Shown here in pieces: positions 15,167 to 22,120 of a DNA stretch of 45,655 bases. The notes under the pieces were generated by a model, which saw only the letters and a list, made by a program, of their open reading frames with translations, was not told the DNA's origin and ran no database searches. The number at the start of each line of letters is the position of its first letter. Position 1 is the stretch's first letter. This stretch comes from Clostridiales bacterium (GTDB taxonomy: Bacteria > Bacillota > Clostridia > Christensenellales > Borkfalkiaceae). The stretch spans positions 1-45,655 of the forward strand of contig JAFLVP010000013.1 of NCBI GenBank assembly GCA_022508265.1, written 5' to 3'. The position numbers and the translations under genes are program-made.

Positions 15167-17074
15167 TTAAAAAATAACTTTGTCGTTATTTTCCTTAATT
15201 ACGGTTGCAATAAATTCCTCCGAACTTAATGCGTAGTTCTGCTCAACTCCGCGCTTGTTTACGTTTACGGTATTATCCTGCGCCTCTTTGTCGCCAACGA
15301 CAAGCACGTAAGGAATTTTTTCCATCTTTGCTTCACGGATCTTGTAACCGATTTTTTCGTTGCGCTTATCAACCGAACATCTGAAACCTTTATCGAAAAG
15401 CTGTTTTGCAACGCTTTCGGCATAGGGAAGAGCTCTGTCGGTAATAGGAAGAACTTTAATCTGCACGGGCGCGAGCCAAAGAGGGAATTTGCCCGCAAAA
15501 TGCTCGATGAGAATACCTATAAATCTTTCAATTGAACCGAAAATCGCGCGGTGAATCATTATGGGACGGTGCTTAAGTCCGTCCTCGCCTACGTATTCGA
15601 GGTCAAACCTCTGCGGCATCTGGAAATCGAGCTGAATAGTCCCGCACTGCCACGTTCTGCCGATGCTGTCTTCAAGGTGGAAGTCAATCTTGGGTCCGTA
15701 GAACGCGCCGTCGCCCTCGTTGATTTCATATTCAATATGCATTTCGTCGAGAGCGGCTTTTAAAGAGGTCGTTGCAAGATTCCAGTCCTCCTCACTGCCC
15801 ATACTGTTTTCGGGGCGGGTGGAAAGCTCTACTTTATACTTAAAGCCAAACTGCTTATAAATTTTATCGGTAAGACGAACTACACCTTTAATTTCTTCGG
15901 TAATCTGTTCCGGAAGCATAAAGATATGCGCGTCGTCTTGCGTGAAGCAACGAACGCGGAAAAGTCCGTGAAGCTGGCCGCTCTTTTCGTGGCGGTGCAC
16001 AAGTCCCATTTCAGCCATGCGTATGGGAAAATCTTTATAGCTATGGGGCGTGAGCTTATATACGAGCATACCGCCGGGGCAGTTCATGGGCTTAATTGCA
16101 CAGTCGTCCTCGTCAATCTTGGTCGTATACATATTGTCTTTATAGTGGTCCCAATGTCCCGAAGTTTCCCAAAGATTTCTCGTTAAAATTATAGGAGTCT
16201 GAATTTCAACGTAGCCCTCTTTGCGGTGCAAATCGCGCCAAAATTCAGTGAGAGAATTTTTGAGAACCATACCGTTTGGCAAAAAGAACGGAAACCCCTT
16301 GCCTTCGTTCAAAAGAGCAAATAGCTGCAACTCTTTGCCAAGTTTTATGTGGTCGCGTTTTTTAGCCTCTTCAAGCATAGTGAAATACGCCTGCAATTCG
16401 TCCTTTTTAGGGAATGCAACGCCGTAAATTCTCGTTAGCATCTTATTCTTTTCGTTGCCGCGCCAATATGCACCCGCAATACTGACAAGCTTAAACGCTT
16501 TAATTTTTCCCGTATTGGGAAGGTGCGGGCCCCTGCAAAGGTCGGTAAACGAGCCCTGCTTATAAAAAGAGATGACAGCGTCTTCGGGCAAATCTTTGAT
16601 GAGCTCAACCTTGTACTTCTCGTCGTACTTTGCCATAAGTTCCAAGGCTTCCTCGCGGGGAAGTTCAAATCTCTCGATGGGCGTTTTAGCCGAAATGATC
16701 TTATTCATCTCTATTTCAATCTTGGCAATATCGTCCATATTTATAGGGGTGTTGAAATCTATATCATAGTAAAAACCGTTATCAATAACCGGACCTATCG
16801 CAAGCTTGCAGGTAGGATAGATATTTTTCAAAGCCTGCGCAAGAACGTGCGCACAGGTGTGACGGTAAACTTCAAGACCCTCTTTGTCTTTGAGAGTTAC
16901 GATTTCAACCGTCTCTCCGCCTTTGAGCTTTGTAGAAAGGTCGCAGAGAACTCCGTTAATTTTAGCGGCAACGGCAGCTCTTGCAAGGCTGTCGCTTATT
17001 TTTTGAGCAACGTTTAAACAAGTTGCACCCTTATCAACCGCGAGTTTATCGCCGTTTTTAAGCAAAATTTCCAT
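15167..17074 (-). CDS. thrS: Threonine-tRNA ligase
   Basis: 635 residues, full bacterial length. It charges tRNA-Thr with threonine. Domains in order: TGS (about 1-60), the editing domain with HTCAHVLAQALK (about 70-85) and the SIAGAYWRG segment, then the class II catalytic core with NCPGGMLVYK (zinc-ligating Cys), the motif-2 loop GLFRVRCFTQDDAHIF, and motif 3 HRAIFGSIERFIG. The C-terminal anticodon-binding domain begins near WLAPVQIKVLP. GGAGGAATTT is the ribosome site. Control is by the T-box upstream. Confidence 0.98.
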   Translation of the reverse strand: MEILLKNGDKLAVDKGATCLNVAQKISDSLARAAVAAKINGVLCDLSTKLKGGETVEIVTLKDKEGLEVYRHTCAHVLAQALKNIYPTCKLAIGPVIDNGFYYDIDFNTPINMDDIAKIEIEMNKIISAKTPIERFELPREEALELMAKYDEKYKVELIKDLPEDAVISFYKQGSFTDLCRGPHLPNTGKIKAFKLVSIAGAYWRGNEKNKMLTRIYGVAFPKKDELQAYFTMLEEAKKRDHIKLGKELQLFALLNEGKGFPFFLPNGMVLKNSLTEFWRDLHRKEGYVEIQTPIILTRNLWETSGHWDHYKDNMYTTKIDEDDCAIKPMNCPGGMLVYKLTPHSYKDFPIRMAEMGLVHRHEKSGQLHGLFRVRCFTQDDAHIFMLPEQITEEIKGVVRLTDKIYKQFGFKYKVELSTRPENSMGSEEDWNLATTSLKAALDEMHIEYEINEGDGAFYGPKIDFHLEDSIGRTWQCGTIQLDFQMPQRFDLEYVGEDGLKHRPIMIHRAIFGSIERFIGILIEHFAGKFPLWLAPVQIKVLPITDRALPYAESVAKQLFDKGFRCSVDKRNEKIGYKIREAKMEKIPYVLVVGDKEAQDNTVNVNKRGVEQNYALSSEEFIATVIKENNDKVIF

Positions 17075-17091
17075 AAATTCCTCCTAAAATT

Positions 17092-17294
17092 AAAAATCCT
17101 TAAACGAAAATAATCGTTTAAGGACGCAAAATACAAAAATGCGCGGTTCCACCTTAATTACCCGAAAATTCGGGTCACTTTTAACGCTTGAACTGCTTTA
17201 AAAGTGGTTTCCCGTTCTCCTTGAAATTATGTGGTTCACAGCTACCCCACACTCTCTGAAAATTCCTCAGCGGTACTTGTCTTTTTGTTCAAGC
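17092..17294 (-). promoter_or_regulatory. T-box riboswitch (threonine) controlling thrS
   Basis: The leader senses uncharged tRNA-Thr. Minus-strand elements in order: Stem I base GCTTGAAC / GTTCAAGC; the AGTA S-turn with a GAA-ACC specifier (ACC at 17206-17208, a Thr codon); AG bulge AGAGAG; distal loop GGTAGCTGTGA; a short Stem III (ACCCGA / TCGGGT); the T-box AAGGTGGAACCGCG (17142-17155). The terminator is an 11-bp stem TCCTTAAACGA / TCGTTTAAGGA (17097-17124) with a U-run at 17092-17096. UGGA (17148-17151) predicts a tRNA with U73, as the local tRNA-Thr has. Confidence 0.95.
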
Positions 17295-17300
17295 AAAATT

Positions 17301-17329
17301 ATATTAGTACAATTTAAGTATTTTGTCAA
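17301..17329 (-). promoter_or_regulatory. Promoter of thrS
   Basis: Minus-strand -35 TTGACA (17324-17329), 17-nt spacer, -10 TAATAT (17301-17306). Transcription should start near 17294, just before the T-box Stem I. Confidence 0.88.
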
Positions 17330-17360
17330 CAATATTGAGTGGCTTTTACGTTAAATTTAT

Positions 17361-17389
17361 TTGCCATTTTTATCAATTGACTGTATAAT
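17361..17389 (+). promoter_or_regulatory. Promoter of leuS
   Basis: -35 TTGCCA (17361-17366), 17-nt spacer, -10 TATAAT (17384-17389), giving a leader of about 18 nt. There is therefore no room for a T-box on leuS, unlike thrS, which is divergent across the same 340-nt gap. Confidence 0.8.
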
Positions 17390-17413
17390 TACTTTAAATA
17401 GACGAGGTTTTAT

Positions 17414-19822
17414 ATGGCATACACTAATTTCAGCAAAGTTGAAAAAAAATGGATTGATTATTGGGATAAGAACAAAACTTTTTACGTGGACTTGCACGAT
17501 TTTTCCAAGCCCAAGTTTTATATTCTCGATATGTTTCCCTATCCCTCCGGCGCGGGACTGCACGTAGGCCACCCCGAGGGTTATACTGCAACAGATATTC
17601 TTGCAAGGATGAAAAGGATGCAGGGCTACAACGTTTTGCACCCCATGGGCTTTGACAGCTTCGGACTTCCTGCCGAACAGTATGCAATCAAGACGGGAAA
17701 CAATCCCGATGGCTTTACTCAAAGAAATATTGAAAACTTTACAAAACAGCTTAAGATGCTCGGCTTTTCTTACGATTGGGAAAAGACTATTTCTACCTGT
17801 GACCCCGCCTATTTCAAGTGGACGCAGTGGATATTCAAACAGCTCTGCAAGGATGGGCTTGCCCGCTACGTTGAGACGCCCGTAAATTGGTGCGAGGAGC
17901 TTGGCACGGTACTTGCCAACGACGAAATAGTTGACGGCAAGAGCGAACGCGGCGGCTATCCCGTCGTTCGCAAAAATATGAAGCAGTGGGTAATAGATAT
18001 CAATAAATATGCCGAAAAACTTCTGGAAGGACTCGATACGCTCGACTGGCCCGAGCCTTCCAAGATTGCGCAGAGAAATTGGATAGGAAAATCCTCGGGT
18101 GCAAACATTGATTTTAAGGTTGACGGCACGGACAAGTCCTTTACCGTATTTACAACGCGCTGTGATACCCTCTTCGGCGCTACTTATTGCGTGCTTGCCC
18201 CCGAGCATAAACTCGTAGACGCAATCACGACCGATAACCAACGCGACGAAGTTGATAAATATAAAGCAATTTGCGCCTCTAAATCAGATTTGGAGAGAAC
18301 AGACCTCAACAAGGAAAAAACGGGCGCGTTCACGGGTGCGTATGCAGTCAACCCCGCAAACGGCAAGAAAATTCCGATTTATATTTCAGACTACGTTTTG
18401 ACCTCCTACGGTACGGGCGCAATTATGGCTGTTCCCGCGCACGACCAGCGCGACTACGAATTTGCAAAGAAATTCAATATCCCAATTGTCGCAGTGCTCG
18501 AAGGCGGAGATATTTCGGTTGAAGCCTTTGCCGGCGACGGAAAGCATATAAATTCCGAATTTTTGAACGGACTTGACAAGCCTACCGCAATTGACAAAAT
18601 GGCGGCTTGGCTCGAAGAAAAAGGCCTCGGGAAAAAGACTGTAACCTACAAGCTGCGCGAGTGGATATTCGCCCGTCAGAGATATTGGGGCGAGCCTCTA
18701 CCTGTAATTCATCTTGAAAACGGAGAAACGGTCTTGCTTTCAGACGAACAGCTTCCACTTACGTTGCCCGAAATGAAAGACTACAAGGCGCGCGGCGGCA
18801 ACGCACCGCTTGAAAACGCGCAGGATTGGGTAAACGTTGAAGTAAACGGCGTTAAGGGCAAGAGAGAAACGACTACAATGCCCGGTTCGGCGGGTTCTTC
18901 CTGGTACTTTTTGAGATATTGCGACCCGAATAATAACGAAAAATTTGCCGACTATGACTTACTCAAATACTGGATGCCCGTAGACTACTATATGGGCGGT
19001 AAGGAACACCTAGTAGGACACCTTCTCTACTCCCGTTTCTGGAACAGATACCTTTACGAAAAAGGACTCGTTCCCTACGAAGAACCCTTTAAAAAACTCT
19101 ACCATCAGGGTCTTATCCTCGGAGAGGACGGCAACAAAATGTCTAAGAGCCTCGGCAACGTAATAAACCCCGATGACATAGTTTCGCAATTCGGCGCAGA
19201 CGTTTTGAGGATGTACGAGATGTTTATGGGGCCGGTCGCAGACAGCAAGCCCTGGTCTACAGCCAATATCGAGGGCGTTAAAAAGTTTATCGACAGAATT
19301 CACAGGCTGTATTTCGAACTCAATGCAATAAGCGATAAAGAAAATAAAAACCTTGAAAAAATATATCATCAGACGGTCAAAAAGGTTACCGAAGATTACG
19401 GGGCAATGAAAGTCAATACGGCAATCTCGCAGATGATGATTTTCGTCAACGCCGTTTATAAAGAGATTTCCGACGGCAACACCTTCCCCAAGGAATACGC
19501 CGAAGGACTTATCAAGCTTTTAAACCCCGTTATCCCCTTCATTACCGAAGAAATATGGACTACCGTACTCGGTCACGATAAAACGATTGCAAACGAAAAA
19601 TGGTGCGAATACGACGAAGCCAAATGCCTTGACGACGGTTTTGAGTATGCAATTCAGATTAACAGCAAAATCAAAGCAAAAATTACCGTTCCCGCAAACA
19701 TCACTTCTGACGAAATGCAAAAACTCGTTCTCTCACACGAAGAAATTATTCCTTTTATCGATGGCAAACAGGTCAAGAAATTTATTTTCGTACCCAAACG
19801 CCTTGTAAATATTATCGTATAA
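17414..19822 (+). CDS. leuS: Leucine-tRNA ligase
   Basis: 802 residues, the bacterial class Ia leucyl-tRNA synthetase. The N-terminus carries [18 protein letters not shown] with the HIGH-type signature (about residues 41-58). The CP1 editing insertion includes [15 protein letters not shown] (about 230-245) and [17 protein letters not shown] with the catalytic Asp. [15 protein letters not shown] precedes the KMSKS loop [11 protein letters not shown] (about 572). The C-terminus is the anticodon-recognising alpha bundle and extension. GAGG lies 8-11 nt before the ATG. It is the only long rightward gene between 1 kb and 40 kb and ends at its own terminator. Confidence 0.98.
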   Translation: MAYTNFSKVEKKWIDYWDKNKTFYVDLHDFSKPKFYILDMFPYPSGAGLHVGHPEGYTATDILARMKRMQGYNVLHPMGFDSFGLPAEQYAIKTGNNPDGFTQRNIENFTKQLKMLGFSYDWEKTISTCDPAYFKWTQWIFKQLCKDGLARYVETPVNWCEELGTVLANDEIVDGKSERGGYPVVRKNMKQWVIDINKYAEKLLEGLDTLDWPEPSKIAQRNWIGKSSGANIDFKVDGTDKSFTVFTTRCDTLFGATYCVLAPEHKLVDAITTDNQRDEVDKYKAICASKSDLERTDLNKEKTGAFTGAYAVNPANGKKIPIYISDYVLTSYGTGAIMAVPAHDQRDYEFAKKFNIPIVAVLEGGDISVEAFAGDGKHINSEFLNGLDKPTAIDKMAAWLEEKGLGKKTVTYKLREWIFARQRYWGEPLPVIHLENGETVLLSDEQLPLTLPEMKDYKARGGNAPLENAQDWVNVEVNGVKGKRETTTMPGSAGSSWYFLRYCDPNNNEKFADYDLLKYWMPVDYYMGGKEHLVGHLLYSRFWNRYLYEKGLVPYEEPFKKLYHQGLILGEDGNKMSKSLGNVINPDDIVSQFGADVLRMYEMFMGPVADSKPWSTANIEGVKKFIDRIHRLYFELNAISDKENKNLEKIYHQTVKKVTEDYGAMKVNTAISQMMIFVNAVYKEISDGNTFPKEYAEGLIKLLNPVIPFITEEIWTTVLGHDKTIANEKWCEYDEAKCLDDGFEYAIQINSKIKAKITVPANITSDEMQKLVLSHEEIIPFIDGKQVKKFIFVPKRLVNIIV

Positions 19823-19848
19823 AAAAGCGGCTCATCCGAGCCGCTTTT
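19823..19848 (+). terminator. Terminator of leuS
   Basis: AAAAGCGGCTC / GAGCCGCTTTT (19823-19833 / 19838-19848), loop ATCC. It is symmetric enough to act also on the facing gene at 19856-20200. Confidence 0.9.
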
Positions 19849-19855
19849 AAAGTTA

Positions 19856-20200
19856 TTAATAAATTATTTGTTCAAGTTTGTATGCATCATTTGCAGGTAT
19901 GCATATAATAGCAGTTTTACCGCTTTTAAATTTAACCTCATATTTAGGTCCTAACTTTTGTTTGTTATTTCCCATCTTAAACAATGCTTCTTGTTGAATG
20001 ATTTTTGCTGAACCTACGTCTTCCTTGCCGAAGATAAAATCTTCTATCTTCTCCCCATAAATCATTAACTTGTCTTTTGAACCGTCGTCCGCTTTTCCCA
20101 GATAAGCATTAGGTAGTTTGCCATTACTGAAATCACTGCCGGTAACAATGCCCATCTGATTTAAATTGAGCCGTTTCATCATTTTGAAAAAACCTGCCAT
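19856..20200 (-). CDS. Hypothetical 114-residue protein next to an XRE repressor
   Basis: Not recognised. The protein is soluble, basic and without signal peptide or membrane helix. It starts AGFFKMMKRLNLNQMG and contains GKLPNAYLGKADDG (about 28-41). Its C-terminal half (about 75-114) alternates short strands in KYEVKFKSGKTAIICIP, which suggests a small beta fold, possibly PH-like. A CGGAGG ribosome site precedes the ATG, supporting a real gene. It is divergent from the XRE gene at 20291 and shares its control region, which holds two related operators. This pairing hints that the XRE protein represses it. Function unknown. Confidence 0.7.
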   Translation of the reverse strand: MAGFFKMMKRLNLNQMGIVTGSDFSNGKLPNAYLGKADDGSKDKLMIYGEKIEDFIFGKEDVGSAKIIQQEALFKMGNNKQKLGPKYEVKFKSGKTAIICIPANDAYKLEQIIY

Positions 20201-20228
20201 TTTTAACCTCCGTTAAATTGATAATATT

Positions 20229-20257
20229 ATTGTAATCTAATTATAATTAGAAGTCAA
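20229..20257 (-). promoter_or_regulatory. Promoter of the 114-aa gene with an operator in its spacer
   Basis: Minus-strand -35 TTGACT (20252-20257) and -10 TACAAT (20229-20234) with 17 nt between. The whole spacer is occupied by the 16-bp perfect palindrome TCTAATTATAATTAGA (20236-20251), so a bound repressor would block RNA polymerase. Confidence 0.75.
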
Positions 20258-20266
20258 GTAATTTAT

Positions 20267-20282
20267 ACTAATTATTGTTAGA
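20267..20282. promoter_or_regulatory. Second operator-like half palindrome
   Basis: ACTAATTATTGTTAGA matches 13 of 16 positions of the palindrome at 20236-20251 and lies 31 bp away, three helical turns. It overlaps the -10 region (TATACT, 20264-20269) of the rightward XRE gene, suggesting autorepression. Confidence 0.6.
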
Positions 20283-20290
20283 ATTTTTGC

Positions 20291-20518
20291 ATGAACGAAT
20301 TTGACAGAAGATTATTTGGCGAACGATTAAAGTTATTACGGACAGAGAAAAATATCGGGCAAAATTTGCTTGCAAAGGAACTGCAATTAAGCAACGCATC
20401 AATAAGTTATTGGGAAACAGGCAAGCAGGAACCTACTGCCGAGGCAATCTTTAAACTTGCAAACTATTTTAATGTGTCAGCTGACTTCCTCTTGGGGTTA
20501 ACAAATGACTGGCAATAA
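20291..20518 (+). CDS. Small XRE-family transcriptional repressor
   Basis: 75 residues made almost wholly of one Cro/CI-type helix-turn-helix: GERLKLLRTEKNIGQNLLAK, the recognition region LSNASISYWETGKQEP, then FKLANYFNVSADFLLGLTN. The single-domain form is typical of phage-like and element-borne repressors. There is no clear ribosome site before the ATG, and the predicted leader is short. It faces away from the 114-aa gene and converges on a second XRE-type gene at 20610-21659. The two flanking operators fit an autoregulated switch. Its wider target set is unknown. Confidence 0.87.
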   Translation: MNEFDRRLFGERLKLLRTEKNIGQNLLAKELQLSNASISYWETGKQEPTAEAIFKLANYFNVSADFLLGLTNDWQ

Positions 20519-20520
20519 AA

Positions 20521-20549
20521 TAACCGTCCCGTTTAATTCGGGGCGGTTA
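20521..20549 (+). terminator. Terminator after the small XRE gene
   Basis: TAACCGTCCCG / CGGGGCGGTTA (20521-20531 / 20539-20549) with one wobble pair, then T-rich sequence on the plus strand. Confidence 0.8.
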
Positions 20550-20566
20550 TTCATTTAATTTTAAAA

Positions 20567-20589
20567 GGGTGCGGAAGATATCCGCGCCC
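20567..20589. terminator. Second hairpin between the convergent XRE genes
   Basis: GGGTGCGGA / TCCGCGCCC (9 bp, one G-U in plus RNA, one C-A in minus RNA). It is followed by a T-run on the minus strand (CTTTTAAAA) and a weaker one on the plus strand. It probably ends the leftward 349-aa gene. Confidence 0.6.
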
Positions 20590-20609
20590 GAAAGTTATTT
20601 TTTATCAAT

Positions 20610-21659
20610 TTAAGCTTCTTTGTCCTTTACGGTTTTTGAAATTACGCTGGGGATAAACGTAAATACCGAAACTACCATCGCCACAAATCCGATAACAACT
20701 GTTGTCACTACGAATAAAAGGATTGAGACAATTCCAAGGAATAATTTTGTAACTATCATCCAAAGAATTGAGTCAAGTGTCAAACTGAATATAAATCCCG
20801 GCATTTTAAATGTAAATCCGCCGGCGTTAAATATTTCTTTTATAATGCCGCCCCACATAAATTGACTTACGAAAGTGAACGAAATAATTGCACCTGTAAA
20901 TAAAATCACGAGGAAATAGTCGTTTTTACCGAGGGACAGATAAATAATAAGGCACAAAACTATATTTATTACTGCAAATAACGCACCTATTATAAGAGAA
21001 AGGTTGCGCGTATATCCTTCTGTATCGTCGTACTTATCTCGCAAATCGTTAATAAAATCCGCAATAGAGTGAACTATACCAAACACGGCAATAGGCACGA
21101 ACAACATCAAGAATCCATAAAAATACTCATCGCCTTCATTATTGGTAAGTACGTTGATGGCTAATATAATATAGAAAACTACTGCTAAAAGAATACTAAT
21201 AACAAGCTTTACATCAAATCCGCCTCCAAGTTGCTCTCTGCGCGCTCTCTCTCTTTCATACGCCCTCTTTCTTTCCCGCTCTGCCTGCTCATTCTGTCTT
21301 TGCCGTTCAGCGCGGTCGGCACAACTTTTACATATTATTTTGGGCGAAGCAGTATATTCGTCATCATCCTTAAGCATTTTTCCGCATACGGTGCAAGTGC
21401 CTATATAATTTGTAGTAGCAACGTTAACAGGCGCCTGCTCCTGCACTTGTGTCTGCGCAATTTCGCCATTCTCTTCGAAATAACTCAAAGGGACCTGAAA
21501 AAATCTTGCTATCTGCGACATCATAGTAAAATCAGGTAAAGATTCTCCACGCTCCCATTTGGAAACCGCTTGATAGGTGACATTTAAAACCTTTCCCAGA
21601 TCTTCCTGCGTCATTCCGTTAGATTTTCTTAAATATGCAATTTTTTCGCCGTAAGTCAT
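20610..21659 (-). CDS. Membrane-anchored XRE regulator with zinc-ribbon and multi-span domain
   Basis: 349 residues with an unusual three-part build. Residues 1-63 form an XRE helix-turn-helix (TQEDLGKVLNVTYQAVSKWE). Residues 89-113 form a likely zinc ribbon with Cys89, 92, 110 and 113 (CTVC...CKSC). A charged coiled-coil-like segment rich in Arg and Glu (about 113-143) follows. The rest (about 148-340) holds about six or seven hydrophobic helices, so the DNA-binding end stays at the membrane surface. The ribosome site AGAGG is about 13 nt from the ATG. It could sense a membrane or envelope signal and relay it to transcription; that is inference. No partner gene is evident. Confidence 0.8.
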   Translation of the reverse strand: MTYGEKIAYLRKSNGMTQEDLGKVLNVTYQAVSKWERGESLPDFTMMSQIARFFQVPLSYFEENGEIAQTQVQEQAPVNVATTNYIGTCTVCGKMLKDDDEYTASPKIICKSCADRAERQRQNEQAERERKRAYERERARREQLGGGFDVKLVISILLAVVFYIILAINVLTNNEGDEYFYGFLMLFVPIAVFGIVHSIADFINDLRDKYDDTEGYTRNLSLIIGALFAVINIVLCLIIYLSLGKNDYFLVILFTGAIISFTFVSQFMWGGIIKEIFNAGGFTFKMPGFIFSLTLDSILWMIVTKLFLGIVSILLFVVTTVVIGFVAMVVSVFTFIPSVISKTVKDKEA

Positions 21660-21694
21660 CTTGTCGTATATACCTCTTTTAAATTTATACTTTA

Positions 21695-21723
21695 ATTTTA
21701 CTCAAATTTTGTTAAAACTTCAA
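21695..21723 (-). promoter_or_regulatory. Promoter of the membrane XRE gene
   Basis: Minus-strand -35 TTGAAG (21718-21723), 17-nt spacer, -10 TAAAAT (21695-21700). Confidence 0.6.
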
Positions 21724-21795
21724 TGTTTTCTTCTCAACTGTTAGTAGAATTTCTGTATTTATCATTGAATTTGAGGTATTTTAACAAGTTTTTAA

Positions 21796-21827
21796 AAATC
21801 TGCCGAACATTTTTGTTCGGCAGATTT
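21796..21827 (-). terminator. Terminator downstream of acpP
   Basis: A 14-bp perfect inverted repeat AAATCTGCCGAACA / TGTTCGGCAGATTT (21796-21809 / 21814-21827), loop of four. Followed by TTTAAAA on the minus strand. Confidence 0.85.
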
Positions 21828-21843
21828 CATTTTGGCATAAATA

Positions 21844-22065
21844 TTAAAGTGTTTCCAAAAGTTTAACAACGTCGCCTACGGTTTTTAAATCGCCGACTTT
21901 GTCTTCGGGAATCGTCTTTCCCGTGTTGTCCTCAAGCGTCATTAAAAGCTCTACAACGTCAAGTGAGTCCGCACCTAAATCTTTAACTATTTCGCTTTCG
22001 GGCTTAATATCCGCCGGTGAAATCCCAAGCTGATCGGCAAGTATTTTTGCAATTTCTTCTAACAT
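21844..22065 (-). CDS. acpP: Acyl carrier protein
   Basis: 73 residues, acidic, one four-helix ACP domain that carries fatty-acyl intermediates on a phosphopantetheine arm. The attachment site is Ser34 in LGADSLDVVE. The flanking acidic helix II recognised by partner enzymes is intact. A GGAGGAATT ribosome site precedes the ATG. It stands alone with its own consensus promoter; no other fatty acid synthesis gene is in the window. Confidence 0.97.
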   Translation of the reverse strand: MLEEIAKILADQLGISPADIKPESEIVKDLGADSLDVVELLMTLEDNTGKTIPEDKVGDLKTVGDVVKLLETL

Positions 22066-22090
22066 AATAATTCCTCCAAAAATTAAGAAT

Positions 22091-22119
22091 ATTTTACTTT
22101 ATTTAATTAAAATTGTCAA
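22091..22119 (-). promoter_or_regulatory. Promoter of acpP
   Basis: Minus-strand -35 TTGACA (22114-22119), 17-nt spacer, -10 TAAAAT (22091-22096), beginning right after the tex stop codon. Confidence 0.85.
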
Positions 22120-22120
22120 G

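Noticed and set aside
17357-18241. Long leftward open frame inside leuS.
   Set aside because: It lies antisense to the fully conserved LeuS coding sequence, has no family match and no promoter or ribosome site.
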